Assembly (NCBI GenBank): GCA_009667805.1
Contig: CM019065.1
Coordinates: forward strand, 155,222,101-155,286,100
From: Leptobrachium leishanense
Lineage: Eukaryota; Chordata; Amphibia; Anura; Megophryidae
Direction: 5' to 3'
DNA: 64,000 nt
Under the pieces are notes generated by a model. The model ran no database searches. It saw nothing but the letters and a program-made list of their open reading frames with translations, and was not told where the DNA came from. The translations under genes were made by a program, and so were the position numbers. This document shows positions 52,882 to 64,000 of this stretch, piece after piece. How positions within the stretch are numbered: the first letter of the stretch is position 1; each line of letters starts with the position of its first letter.

Positions 52882-55849
52882 TAGGTTTCTGAGAACTATT
52901 GTCATTCCACTATTATGTGAACCCTCTGAAGTTTAGGACATTCTGTATGGCTTTCTCTGACAAATGTTTGAGTATACCATTGGCTCTCGTAGTGGAAAAA
53001 CTGCGAAAGGCAGCTGACTTGTTTTGTGTTTGACCACAATCAAATTTTTGGTAGCACACAATTGTTATGGGGACCCGTTATTGAGGTTATCAAGTTGTTA
53101 TGATTTTCACAATAAGTTCACAATATAATTTTTACTCTTTGATTCTGCATGGGTCCTATTTAGCAGTCCGCTTGCAATTCCTTGTTATATACCTAACTTT
53201 GAAATATTTTGTGAGTTGGAAGGCCAGGTGCTGTAGCTCCTCTTCGTGGAGGGTGTGGCACTGTGGGAGTGTACCCTGGGCGTGCCACTGTAACAACTAC
53301 CAAGACTCTACCTGCCGTGCTTGGCCCTAGAGCTCCCTGGCCATTGGCTTCTTCCACTGCCTCCTGCTGCCCTTGGGGATCATGGGAATGAGCCGGGAAT
53401 GCCTTTTCCTGGGCAACTGCCAGCTCTCCCCCTCCCCTTTTTTTTCTTTTCTCTCTCTCACTTTCTGCCACTACTCCACCTTGAACGTTTGCGTTCTGTA
53501 TTTCCGTCAGGGATCCACCAAATGTACGGTCCTTATTCAGACCATTATGTTTTGTTGCACTTGTTGTTTATGTGCTTAGATAATTTTCTGTGATCTTTGA
53601 GAAATTACCTTTGTTTCGCACAGATTTATTTGTACCTATGACAGAATATAAGGAAAGAATTAAAAAACAAAAAAATGACTGATTCGGAGGTAGATGCTAG
53701 ATACCCTGGTTCTGAAGTCCATTTTATGTACCATTTTATGTACAGGTCACTACAATCAGAGCCTTTTTCTCAATGGTAATTTATTTTAGTTTTGACTCAG
53801 ATTGAGTTTTTTCTTAAAGTCGGAGTCAAATGTCAGTGACATTTACATGTAAAAAATATTATCTTTGGGGAAAAAAGTCCCTGAGTGTTTCCACTTGATT
53901 ATTATTATTATTATTATCATCATTAGGGCACAGCCCTAGACTTCCTGAAATGTATCTAAAGATGCTTACATCTTTGTATTACCCATTATTGCAACAATTT
54001 GGTGGAACTTTGTACAGATGCCACTATAATAACACTGGTGGATTTTCATTGTTGCTAAAAAACATTTAGTCAATATTTGCATGTTATTGGTTTTCAGCTG
54101 ATCCATCAAATGTGACATCATTACTCTGAAATGCACAGAACACAGACAATAATTCTGCTCTTTAACGAGGAAATTATTCATGTAAGATTACGCATTTATT
54201 AAGGTTTACTCATGTATGATAAAATATTAATCAATGCAATCCGTTTGCTTTTGAGTCACAGGATGGCTGGAATGACCTAATCTCACTTCTTTCACCTTGA
54301 CTATCACTTTAATTAAATCACACAATAGGTAACACTCTGATGAGTAGTACATAACTCAAATTCATCAAGGCGGTCTAAGAATATAACAAAAGTCCATCCA
54401 TTATTCTGAATCAATGATGGTCTGAAAGAAAAGCCTTTTAATGTTTATTTTTTACCAGCTAGACTGGGGTTTATAATCTAAGCAGTGACTTAAAGAAGAA
54501 TTTGGAAAATGTTGGTGTCCTTACATCATTATCTACAAATTACAAAGCAATAGGCCAGGGCTGTCAAACTATGGCCCACCTTGATGTTTCTGAACTACAA
54601 CTCCCATGATTCCCTGCCCATATATGCATTGAAAGATTCTGGGAATTGTAGGCAATAACATCTTGGGGGCTGTGAGTTTAACACCCATGCAGTAGGCAAT
54701 AACGGAAAAAAAGGAAGAACCTGTAAAACAACTGAAGGATTAGTAGTGAGGCTTGGGAAAGACAGTAAGATGATTGATTTTGCTAGTGACAGCAGAGGTC
54801 ATGTCGGGTGTCTCAAATTTAAAATAATGCCTTTTGCATCGGTCTATATGGAGGTTTATGTTCTTACAACTCCCACAGTCACTCTATCACTCTGTGCAAA
54901 TCACTGATGATCATCTTGTGATGTCATATGTACTGATTTCACACACAATGCCCCTTAAGCACGTTAGCAATGGAAGAGAGGTTAGAGTACCAATAGTTCA
55001 GCAGAGTCTTGATTGACGGTTACTCGTGACACATGCACAACAGTCATTTTTAATTTATAAATAATACTGCTTAATATGCATAAAGACTGAATTTTGACCT
55101 TGTGCATGATACTCCAGGAACCCTTTTCAGACACTAAGGGAAGTATGACACCGCAGCCAGACACCCTTTACAAAACTCCGCTGTGTCTGCTGACTTACGA
55201 AATAAGGGATACACACAAATAGGGAAATAACGCAAAATAATTAAATGCTCTGTATCAACGTTTCTTAACTCTTTCCGTGGTGACAATGCACGTAGACCTC
55301 AGTGATTAGGAAACTATACCAAAATGTAAAAGAATTCAATGTATTCTTCCTGGTAAAATACTTTGCAATTAAATAAATACATTCAGTGTAGGCTTTCAGT
55401 TTTACATATCACACAGCAGGCTATTGTTTGTGTCTGGCAGGGGACAGAGGGAATCGTAAAATGGATCACACAATTCAATTTACATTCCAGAAAGCAAGCT
55501 GGGGGTAGATGGGTGTGGGTAGATAAAATGTGAGGAGGGGGGGCAATGGGATATATATGGGCACTTTAAAAAGTTATGGTATGAAAGAGAAAAATTTACT
55601 TTTTGGTTGTTTGTGATCGAGTTAGAGTGAAAACCAAAATACTTTAATTAGATTTCGTTTTGTTATAAATCTCGCAATATCGCAGCTTAACCCAGTACAA
55701 GCATGGCATGCCTGTGTACATTGCACACAATTCCTCACATTACATGAGATTAATACAGAGCTCTGTGAATAATATCAAATAAAACCAATTTATATATGTT
55801 TTATCTAGTCTACCATTTTTTTTAACCTGGGATTATCCAGTGACATATA
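52882..55849. other. Intron 1, middle, no gene identified
   Basis: No exon or transposon gene. At 53210-53520 there is a C- and T-rich segment ending in a long pyrimidine run (CCCTCCCCTTTTTTTTC). An ATT microsatellite lies near 53900, and a reversed LINE tail fragment (TTCTTCCTGGTAAAATACTTTGC) near 55346-55370. One hAT MITE is listed separately. Confidence 0.5.
54556..54689. mobile_element. hAT MITE, 134 bases
   Basis: CAGGGCTGTCAAACTATGG and GTGAGTTTAACACCCATG ends, flanked by CAATAGGC and CAGTAGGC (7 of 8 matching). The interior has AACTACAACTCCCATGATTCC mirrored by GGGAATTGTAG. Confidence 0.75.
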
Positions 55850-56741
55850 CAGGGTTATCCAAAGAGATTCGAAAAGTCACCGCACGTTCGGTGACTTTTC
55901 GTTCTCTTCAATTCGGTTCCTTTTGCTGATCCCATTTCGGTGACCCTGCGGTGTATTCAGCAAGTACCACAGGGTCCCCGAATTGCAGGGAAAAGCTGCC
56001 GCAAACCCGACGAAAACTAACCGCAAAACCCACCGAATGCACGCCGAAAACCCTAAAAAACATCTGGATTAACCCGTCGAAGACGCCGGAAAAACCGAGC
56101 AGGAGCCGATCACACGCAGCGAAGCCGCCGGAAAAAGCCGAGAAAAAGCCGACACCGCAGACAGAGGGAGGTGAATAAATTAACAAAACAGTTTGTATGA
56201 ATGTGAAAGTGAAAAGCTGTTTGCAAAGAAACTACTGAGGGAAAATGTCTGAAATTTACACAGGAGGAATGATAAAAAAAGGGGTGTTACAGAAAAAAGA
56301 AGACAACTTAAAAAAAAAAAAAGAATTCAGAAAAATGCTTAAAGTATCCTAACAAATCTATAAATAAAGACACTCTTTACTGCAGAATTTTATAATGAAC
56401 GGTTTATTAGATATTGAATTAAAACGGGAATATTTTTAACATTGAAGCCTATGGGATTCTCCTGAATTAACTTGCCGAATTAAACCACCGAATGGCAGGG
56501 CATTAGGGGAACCTTTCACTGCTGGTTTGTGTTCTCTGAATAGCCGAAGCAGTGCTTTTCATGGGGATTTCACTGCCCTCGAACAGGCACCGAACAGGCA
56601 CCGTATGTGCAGGCAATTCGCCAGGATTTGGCGAATTGCCTGCTCTCTGGATAGCCGAATGGCCAGGAAAGGTAACCGAACTCTGATTTTCAGCGTTCGG
56701 TTACCTTTCTCAAGCAATTCGGATCTCTTTGGATAACCCTG
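55850..56741. mobile_element. Harbinger-like non-autonomous element (family Q), inverted copy
   Basis: CAGGGTTATCCAAAGAGATTCG to CGGATCTCTTTGGATAACCCTG, 892 bases, in the opposite orientation to 25281-26162. The GC-rich segment keeps frames on both strands that resemble those of the other copy (for example VGFAVSFRRVCGSFSLQFGD on the minus strand). Confidence 0.8.
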
Positions 56742-56939
56742 ATAGTTTTATTAATGAACTTTCGTTGGTCACTGGTCCTATTTAATAACGTGAGTTTCTC
56801 CCCATTTAACTTTGTTTCCGGTCTTCCATTAGAAAAAAGAGCCACGAAGATTAAAGTATTTAGGGTTGGCCTTTTAACACATGTAGGTTTGGCCAGTTAA
56901 TGCAGTTAGGTACTTTAAGCATTTAGGATCGGTCATTTA

Positions 56940-57121
56940 CAGGGTTATTCAGAGAGAGGTGAAAAGCAGAAGAATGACTGGAGAAGGGAAAATTCTAGGA
57001 CAAAATAGCCGATTTGGAAAGTGAGATAAATGGGAAAAAAATTCTGGTTTGGCTATTTTGACCAAGAATTTTCCCTTCTCCAGTCATTCTCCTGCTTTTC
57101 ACCTCTCTCTGAACCACCCTG
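56940..57121. mobile_element. Palindromic Harbinger-like MITE (family P), clean copy
   Basis: TTA|CAGGGTTATTCAGAGAGAGG...CCACCCTG|TTA: a perfect 3-base duplication on both sides and nearly complete arm complementarity over 182 bases. Confidence 0.85.
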
Positions 57122-57459
57122 TTAGAGTATTTAGGTTTGATCCTATAGAGCACTGCAGAATGCTTTAGCACTTTATAAATAAAGAATAATAATAATAATC
57201 CCCTAAAATACCCAGGTTTGGTCCACCCCCTCTTTAGTACTCGTTCTTATCCCAAAAATAAAACAACAAATGTGAAACAGAAATATTTACTGCCCCTGTA
57301 ATAAGGACTGTGTCTTCTGATCCTGGAATGCATATTATGTTACAAAGTATCCAGAGTTCTGGACACATTCATGTTTTGTCTGTGGAAAGTAATTGTAAAA
57401 CTTTCTCTTTGTTCCCTTGTCTTTATAAAAGGTGTGGGATGGGACAAGCAGTTACTCAC

Positions 57460-57511
57460 CCAGAACCTGGCAGCCCAGCACTCCAGCAAGCAGCAGGACC
57501 GGGTGCAGCAT
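57460..57511 (-). CDS. adam28: ADAM28-like exon 1: start codon and signal peptide
   Basis: Minus-strand ATG at 57509-57511, then MLHPVLLLAGVLGCQVL and the donor CTGG|GTGAGT at 57459. 52 bases, leaving in phase 1 so that exon 2 completes an alanine codon. The leucine- and valine-rich run is a signal peptide directing the protein to the secretory pathway. Chosen as the start because the signal peptide begins at once, the donor is strong, and the phase fits exon 2. ADAM28-type proteins are cell-surface or secreted metalloproteases that shed membrane proteins. Family membership is firm from exons 5, 6, 9 and 11; the ADAM28 name is less sure than the family. Confidence 0.88.
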
Positions 57512-57600
57512 TCTTGCTGTGGAAGTCCCTGTGAGAGGTGTAGCTGCAGTGAGTGTGCCTGACAATGTAATGGGAGCTGAGCTGTGCAGGGCTTTATAAC
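57512..57600 (-). promoter_or_regulatory. 5' UTR and core promoter of the ADAM28-like gene
   Basis: TTATAAAG (plus-strand 57592-57599) lies about 80 bases upstream of the start codon, so transcription should begin around 57560-57570. On the minus strand ACTTCCGCC near 57645-57655 is an ETS-type core further upstream. The TATA call rests on sequence and position only. Confidence 0.5.
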
Positions 57601-58011
57601 CCAGAAACTCACATGAGCAAACAGGTTACTCAACTTTACTGAAAAGGCGGAAGTTCACAGTGTTTGCTTGTGCAGTTCTAAGGAGGTGGAATACCTCAGA
57701 TATTATTGTTAGGTTTTCTCATTGATGGTACTTTGGAGCCGAGTTCTATATGGGTATCTTGGAACGCTTCATTTAACCGTGGGAAATTTTCTGATGGATA
57801 GAGATAATTATGTCATGATTCTACGAAATTCTCCAGTTTTCTATTTTTGTCAAAGTAACACTGACTGACTATATCGTTTGTTAAATAAACATTCGCAGCA
57901 GACGCAGACAATATATTAGAATTCCTCAATTTCCCATTACTATTATTTTTACGGCTGTTAATTTCCAGAAGGTGGTTTATATATAATTGACACAGACTAT
58001 TATTATACGAT
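57601..58011. other. Upstream region, nothing recognised
   Basis: About 400 bases upstream of the ADAM28-like gene with no transposon hallmarks that I can see; likely to hold proximal regulatory sequence. Confidence 0.4.
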
Positions 58012-59375
58012 GTTATCCAGAGAGCACTGAGATGCCTACACCAGTTCAGTGCTCTCTCGTTCGACGCACTTTGGTGAGTTAAATTCGCCGACCCTACGGC
58101 GAATTCAGTATTCACCACAGGGTCCCTGAAGTGCAGTGAATCGACCTAAAACTGTGGAACGCAACCGCAAACCCCCCAAAAAAAGCCACCGACCCGCTAA
58201 ACTAACCGCCGACAAGCTGCCGGAAAAAGATGACCGGCCGTCAAGTAGGGGTAAACCCCCTCCCAAAAAATTAGCAACTTTTATAACCCGTTTTTTTAAA
58301 AAAAAGAAAATTACTGCATAAAAATGCCTGGAAATAATATATAAGTAAGGTCTGTTACAGATTAAAAATTTCACAGAAAAAATCCCAAAAAATGCCTAAA
58401 AAAATTCTAAAAAATAAATTAATAGACTTTTAACTGCAAATAAAAGAATAAATGGTTGAATACATATTTATGAAACACGGGGAATATTTTTAACATAAGA
58501 AAAGGAGTCCCCTTGGGTGCTATATCTTATATATATATATATATATATATCACCCCTCAAATAGCTCTATAAGCTATAGTGGAGCATACATCATATCGCT
58601 CCAGGATACACTGACTCTCCAACAGGATTTCCAGTGAAAGGATACTAAATACACCCACGCTTTAGGGCTATATATATGTACACATTAATGCGAGAGCCGC
58701 GCCCAAGGGAATCCTTTTTTTGTTTGTCCCTCTTTGGTGTTTTGGGTGTTTAACACATCCCCTAAGGCAGTGTGTCCCAAACCTCTTCTCAGGACCCTCC
58801 ACCTCGCCAGGTTCGCAGGATATCTGAAGCACAGCACAGGTGATATAATTTGCTGCTCAGTGATTGCAGGATTCAGTCTGCTTTTCTCCAAGGTGATCTG
58901 CAAAATCTGGCCTGGCTGAGGGTGCTGGGGGCAGGTTTGGGAAACACTGCCCTAAGGGCTGCAGCCACCACAAAACGCATTTCCACCAAGAATTTCCTTT
59001 TATTCCCATATAAAAGAAGTATCCAATATCCACCATATCTAGCGTCCACAGATCCACCTCGTCCACCTCCTCAATATTTTTAACATTGAAACCTGTGGAA
59101 TACACCTGTTTAAACCTGTCAAATTGAACCACTGAAAATCAGGGAATTTCACTGACATTTCACAGCTGTTCGGCATTCTATGAATAGATTAACCATTACT
59201 CCTCTATGGGGAGTTCACTGCTGCTGAAAATCACCGTATTTCACTGACAATTTGCCAATATTTGGTAAATCGCCAGCTATTTGAATTGCCGAATGGCCAC
59301 AAAATTGCACCAAACAGGGAAATTCACCATTCGGTGCAATTCCGTGGCCAATTTGGCTCTCTTTGAACAACCCCT
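58012..59375. mobile_element. Non-autonomous DNA transposon (family S/Q-like) with nested insertions
   Basis: The left end is GTTATCCAGAGAGCACTGA with a CGGCGAATTCAGTATTCACCACAGGGTCCC block; the right end is CGGTGCAATTCCGTGGCC...CTCTCTTTGAACAACCCC. The outer parts resemble 4438-5550 and the GC-rich part of family Q. Another insertion at about 58497-59070 (TA run, AAAACGCATTTCCACC) splits it and itself carries the hAT MITE at 58768. Confidence 0.55.
58768..58949. mobile_element. hAT MITE with perfect 8-base duplication
   Basis: CAGTGTGTCCCAAACC...GGTTTGGGAAACACTG, 182 bases, flanked by CCCTAAGG on both sides (58760-58767 and 58950-58957). Confidence 0.88.
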
Positions 59376-61766
59376 TTAGTGTTTAAAGTGACATACAGTA
59401 TGTGGATGTGTTGTTTTAATCCGGGCTATATGTTGACTTTTGGGAAATTTTTATTGGTGGACCCAGATTTGTAGAAATGTCTTCCTCTGGAATTTTTTGA
59501 GTAAAATTGCTAAAAGATAAAATGTCGAAACTTGCGCAAATTAGCCACGTAGTATATATAAATTGCATTGGAATGCTTTCTAATTGCAATTCAGATGTAC
59601 CATGACAAAACTAGAAGCAAAACATAGCTATTATATTGTTACTTTTTTTAAAATTCAGCTGAAAACATACTGCAAAGGGGTCAAGCTGTGTGAAGCGCAC
59701 CCTTCTTCCACCCTTTCTCCGATCAGTGCCAATCTGAAGAAAGCACTGTGTGAAGTGAAGGAGTTTCCTCCACCCACAAGTGTGTCATCAGCAGCTGGAA
59801 TTTTGAACTTCCTGTCTGCCGGTCACCAGATTGGTCACTAGTGACATCAGCACGCTTTGGAAGCTGGGGTCACCTTCTCTCAGACCTTTTTTGGAGGATT
59901 TACGGCAATTTTTGGTTCAGGAGATTCAAATGTGGATTTATCTGCATTTCGATTCCTGATAAAATTTTGAATCGAATGTTGGCTCTCGCGACTATACTTT
60001 TCAATGGAAATATCGGCCTTATTGATTCAATTTAAATTGATCAGTGTACAGATTTCCAGAAAAATTTCAAATACTGAAAGGTTTTAATAAATAGAGGGAA
60101 TTAGACTGAAATATATTTTTAATCCTCACATTTTTCTTATGTTTAAAGAAACTCTACCACTTACATAAACTAGATTACGTGTGCATTACAAATAAAACCA
60201 AAGTATAAAAATATGTGCTGCTGTTTTTTTTTCTTTGAATTAATTTCATGTAAAAAAGAAGAATAAAATTAGGGGTTTTTTTTATCTCTGGGTTCCAGTT
60301 TCTAGATTTTTCCCATGATGCAACATTTTGTTTTGTTTTGTTGCTTTTGTTTATTCAAGCTACAATATCTAGCTTTATCTAAACATTCCACCCTCCAACT
60401 CATTAACTGGTATTGTTCTCCAGGCTACCTGAGATAAAAATTAAATACTGAGAAAGTACCCATTAGAAACCTACAGAGATTGGTACTCCGAGGTAAAGAC
60501 ATACATATATAAATTCAAAATTTTTATTGATATGAATTTTTTTTTAAAAATCAAATAATGTTAAAAAAAAATCAACACCTGGGGTAGAGCGTCTAGATAT
60601 CCCATATGGTGTATGAGTGTCATGCCAGCTGGTGGTTCCGCAGTAAGGTCTTCTCAACAGAGAGGGCACCATTTTGACAATTTGACTGCTGCACCTGGTC
60701 AGGGACCTAGGAGGCCTTTAAATACCAGTCACTGACAGAGCTCTGGGCCCTGTTGTGGTTTATGATACCCTTCAGCATGTTCCTGATTGGCTAGTATTCT
60801 CGACTGTGATTTCTACGTTTGTCCCTTCTTGGCGTATGTTTATTCTGTGTTCCGAACCCAGTGTACTACAATATCTCTCCTGCTCCATACTCATATGTAT
60901 TGTTTATATACTTAGTTTAGTTACTGGCCATTATAAGGACCAGCTTCTCAGATTAGGGGTTTCCTCGCTAATTGGGTTTTGTCTGCGTGCTGGGTGACTC
61001 TCTATCCTGACATTGAGGTCTGAATGGCCTCTATAAATCATGAAAAGGTGACAACTTTTTGGTATATTACCAGACAAAATATCATATCTCATCACCTCCC
61101 ATCATGAGGACTTACTTAAGGACACCAATAATATGTGAATGAATGAATAATAAGGCTGGTCCCCTTATAGCACAAATATTATAACATCTGTATCCACTGT
61201 CTTAAGCATTTAAACCATTATTGGTTGTTAAATCTCCCAAAACAGTATACGAGACGCCTAGTAGACCCATGTGTGTATGTCACCTCAATACAGGAGGCCC
61301 TTACTACTGCTTATATAACAGGTCTCCTTGTTGGCGGAACCTCTACAATAAATTCAACTGTTGTCAGAAACTGGGTCCATATATCCTTAACTCAACAGTA
61401 ACAATCAGGACGAACTGGCCATCTGGCATACCGGGCATTTGCCCGGTACAGTTACAAGCATTAATATAGGCCGCTGGCCTTCCGTGTTGGTCGGCGCTAG
61501 TGAACAGGCCTTAATAGTTGCCAGCCAGGCTGCCTGGGGTACACAAGACGTGTTCCGAGGCTGCAGCCTTGGCCCGCTGGGGACTCCAAGCTGGCTTGTA
61601 TTTAAACCTTCTTCCTGTTATAGGGGGATTCAGTCTTACCTTGTTTTTCATATCTGAGATAAGAGATGGCAGCTGAATGAGATATGACAAGGAGCTTAAC
61701 CCATTCGCTGTGGATGACATGTAGGGGACATCCTAGCAATTGCATAAATCCCACAAAATACAATGG
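59376..61766. other. Upstream flank, no gene identified
   Basis: No recognisable gene. 60140-60480 is a diverged copy of dispersed repeat X (ACTCTACCACTTACATAAACTAG, GGCTACCTGAGATAAA). 61410-61720 combines a GC-rich repeat also seen near 42430 with AGATAAGAGATGGCAGCTGAATGAG, again repeat X. The remainder is AT-rich. Confidence 0.5.
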
Positions 61767-62666
61767 GGGTTATTCAAAGAGATCCGAATTGGAGCCGAAA
61801 AGGTAACCGAACAGTGAAATTCAGCGTATGGTTACCTTTCCTGGCCATTCAGCTATTCAGAGGGCAGGCAATTTGCCAAATCTTGGCGAATTGCCTGCAC
61901 CTACGGTGCCTGTTCGAGGGCAGTGAAATCCCCATAGAGAAGCAATGCTTCGTCTATTCAGAGAACAAAAAACAGCAGTGAAAGGTTGCCAAAATTCCCT
62001 GCTGTTCGGTGGTCTCATTCGACAGATTTATTTAGACGATTCCCATAGGCTTCAATGTTAAAAATATTCCTGTTTTAATCCAATATCTAATAAACCGTTT
62101 AGTATTATATTCTGCAGTAACAAGTCTCTTTATTTATAGATTTTTTAGGATCTTTTAGGCATTTTTTCGGATTTTTTTGGCAAAACATTATACCCGTCTT
62201 TTTCTTTTTTAAATAATTTTTTCTTTTTTCTGTAACAGCCCTTTTTATTATCATTCATTGGATCTTATATGTAAATTCCAGACATTTTTGTTCAGTAGTT
62301 TTTTTGCAAACAGCGTTTCAAATTTCAAACTTTCAAGCGTACTGTTTTTTTTGGTTTTTTTTTCACCTCATTCATCTGCGTGTTGGGTTTTTCCGGCAGC
62401 TGCTCTGTGCTGTGATCGTAGTCGGGTTTCTCCGGCGTGTTTTCTGTTTTCTGTGGATTTCGGTGAGTGTTCGGTTAGTGGTCGGCAGGTTTGCAGTGAG
62501 TGTTCGTCGTGTTTGCGGCGGGTTTTCCCTGCACTACAGGGGCCCTGTGGTGCTTGCTGAATACACCGCAGGGTCTGCCGAATAGTATCTCCGAATCGCC
62601 CCGAAATGCAGGGAACGAAAATATCACTGATCGTATGGTGACTTTGATTCTTTTTGAATAACCCTG
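61767..62666. mobile_element. Harbinger-like non-autonomous element (family Q), third long copy
   Basis: GGGTTATTCAAAGAGATCCG to TTTTTGAATAACCCTG, 900 bases, same orientation as 25281-26162, with the GCAATTTGCC...GGCGAATTGCC inverted segment and the GC-rich block near 62400-62590. Confidence 0.78.
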
Positions 62667-62864
62667 TTTGATATGTCAGCTGCCTGACCCATAGACTCCA
62701 TTATAAGGCCAAAACCACAAAGTGAGGACAAAGTGATATAAAGATACTGTGTTGGGGGGGGGCGGTTTGCAACACAAAAGATCACACAATAAATGCACCC
62801 AGTGACACATACAGACTAAAATATTTTCTTAACTAAACATACAAGAAAAAAAACAAAGCACATG
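62667..62864. repeat. Dispersed repeat X copy
   Basis: GACTCCATTATAAGGCC, GATGCACCCAGTGACACA-like text and ACAAAGCACATGTAG match the right half at 19961-20240. Confidence 0.65.
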
Positions 62865-64000
62865 TAGAAACATAGAAAATGTCGGCAGATAAGAATCTTT
62901 CGGCCCATCTAGTCTGCCCAATTACATGGATATTTTACCTGGATTTATCTTTTGTTTAGGATAGCCTTATGCCTATCCCATGCTTGCTTAAATTCAATCA
63001 CTGTTTTGGCCTCTACCACTTCAACTGGAAGGCTGTTCCATGTATCCACCACCCTCTCAGTAAAATAATGCTTCCTGATGTTACTTTTAAACCTTTGCCC
63101 CTCTAATCTAAGACTATGTCCTCTTGTTTTGCTACTTTGTTTCCTTTTAAATATACTCCCTTCCTCTACCTTGTGGATTCCCTTTACGTATTTAAATGTT
63201 TCTATCATATCTCCTCTGTCTCGTCTTTTTTCCAAGCTGTACATGTTAAGATCATTAAGCCTTTCCTGGTAACTTTTCTCCTTCAAGCCGTACACCATTT
63301 TAGTAGCCCTTCTCTGAACTCTCTCTAAGATGTCTATATCCTTCTGGAGATACAGTCTCCAGTACTGCACACAGTACTCCAAGTGAGGTCTCACCAGTGC
63401 TCTGTACAGTGGCATGAGCACTTCTCTTTTCCTACTGCTAATACCTCTCCCTACACAACCAAACATTCTGCTAGCGTTTCCTGCTGCTCTATTACATTGA
63501 CTACTTACCCTTAGATCCTCTGAAATAATAACCCCTAAATCCCTTTCCTCAGATGTTGAGGTTAGGACTGTATCAAATATTCTATATTCAGCCCTTGGGG
63601 TTTTACGTCCCAGGTGCATTATCTTGCACTTATCCGCATTAAAACTCAATTGCCACAGCTCCGACCATTTTTTTAGTTTACCTAAATCATTTGTCATTTG
63701 GCTGATCCCTCCAAGAACGTCAACCCTGTTGCAAATCTTTGTGTCATCAGCAAAAAGACATACTTTTCCATTAATACCTTCTGCAATATCACTAATAAAA
63801 AATATTAAAGAGAATGGGTCCAAGTACTGACCCCTGAGGTACCCCATTGGTAACAAGACCTTGCGCTGAATAAACTCCATTTACCACAACCCTCTGTTGC
63901 CTGTCACTCAGCCACTGCCTAATCCATTCAACAATATTGGAATCCAAGCTCAAAGATTGCAATTTATTGATAAGCCTTCTATGCGGAACAGTGTCAAAAG
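62865..64000 (-). mobile_element. CR1-type LINE, continuing beyond the right edge
   Basis: The 3' end at about 62865 carries CATAGAAACATAGAAAATG and CGGCCCATCTAGTCTGCCC, a tail typical of amphibian CR1. The minus-strand coding sequence covers the last half of RT and the region after it. Sequence upstream of 63880 on the minus strand still reads as RT ([14 protein letters not shown] text near 63835-63850 with a frame change) and runs off the window. Confidence 0.9.
62945..63880 (-). pseudogene. CR1 reverse transcriptase, C-terminal 311 codons
   Basis: CLFADDTKIC carries the catalytic ADD of the RT palm. ISQMTNDLGKLKKWSELWQLSFNADKCKIMHLG and SEERDLGVIISEDL follow, then LYRALVRPHLEYCVQYW, LERVQRRATKMV and VVDTWNSLPVEVV, the full CR1 carboxyl region, ending at a natural stop at 62945. 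This part is intact over 300 codons, so the insertion is fairly young. A frame change just upstream separates it from the GVPQG block. Confidence 0.85.

Noticed and set aside
4048..57511. ADAM8 as the identity of the host gene
   Set aside because: The short spacing between the zinc motif, CxC and CIM and the KLH...HKR prodomain start fit ADAM28 better. ADAM8 is not fully excluded without a phylogeny.
1..64000. CRISPR arrays, operons, ribosomal RNA or tRNA genes
   Set aside because: The tandem repeats lack the regular repeat-spacer pattern of CRISPR, the window is eukaryotic, and I saw no convincing tRNA or rRNA segment.

Overview
The window is nuclear DNA of a vertebrate, most likely an anuran amphibian. 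This rests on GT-AG split exons, multi-kilobase introns and a dense load of Ty3/Gypsy, CR1 and L2-like LINE, Tc1, hAT and Harbinger-like repeats. The species call is inference; no bacterial or organellar sequence is apparent.

Host gene. One gene is recognisable: an ADAM-family metalloprotease on the minus strand, closest to ADAM28. Eleven coding exons run from the start codon at 57511 down to 4048. Every splice phase joins in frame, giving about 355 residues: signal peptide, prodomain with cysteine switch, and a reprolysin domain with a HExxHxxGxxHD zinc site. The disintegrin, cysteine-rich, EGF, transmembrane and tail exons must lie to the left of base 1. A TATA-like box sits about 80 bases upstream of the start codon.

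Intron 10 (4179-20271) holds a three-level nest of LTR retrotransposons that can be read from target-site duplications. Element A (plus strand, 6141-19955, TSD ACAGC) is decayed. Element B (minus strand, 10452-19791, TSD TGTA) sits in A's 3' LTR, has almost identical LTRs and a long pol frame, and carries a textbook GGGAAAC -1 frameshift site followed by a stem. Solo LTR C (12312-13296, 5-base TSD) splits the end of B's pol.

Other introns. Intron 1 (47352-57459) holds a Tc1 element (48036-52099) that was itself hit by a foldback element and by a hAT element. The Tc1 interrupts an unidentified small open frame (47992-48035 plus 52102 onward). Intron 3 holds a hAT element (40865-41875) with a 33-base minisatellite resembling a LINE 3' tail. 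Intron 7 holds a non-LTR retrotransposon with RT. Intron 6 holds a hAT-like element containing a Harbinger-like fragment.

Edges. Bases 1-2262 are minisatellites plus a near-perfect inverted repeat. Bases 57600-64000 are upstream of the ADAM gene and hold Harbinger-like elements and a CR1 LINE that runs off the right edge. Most of the longer open frames outside the named genes are repeat artefacts.
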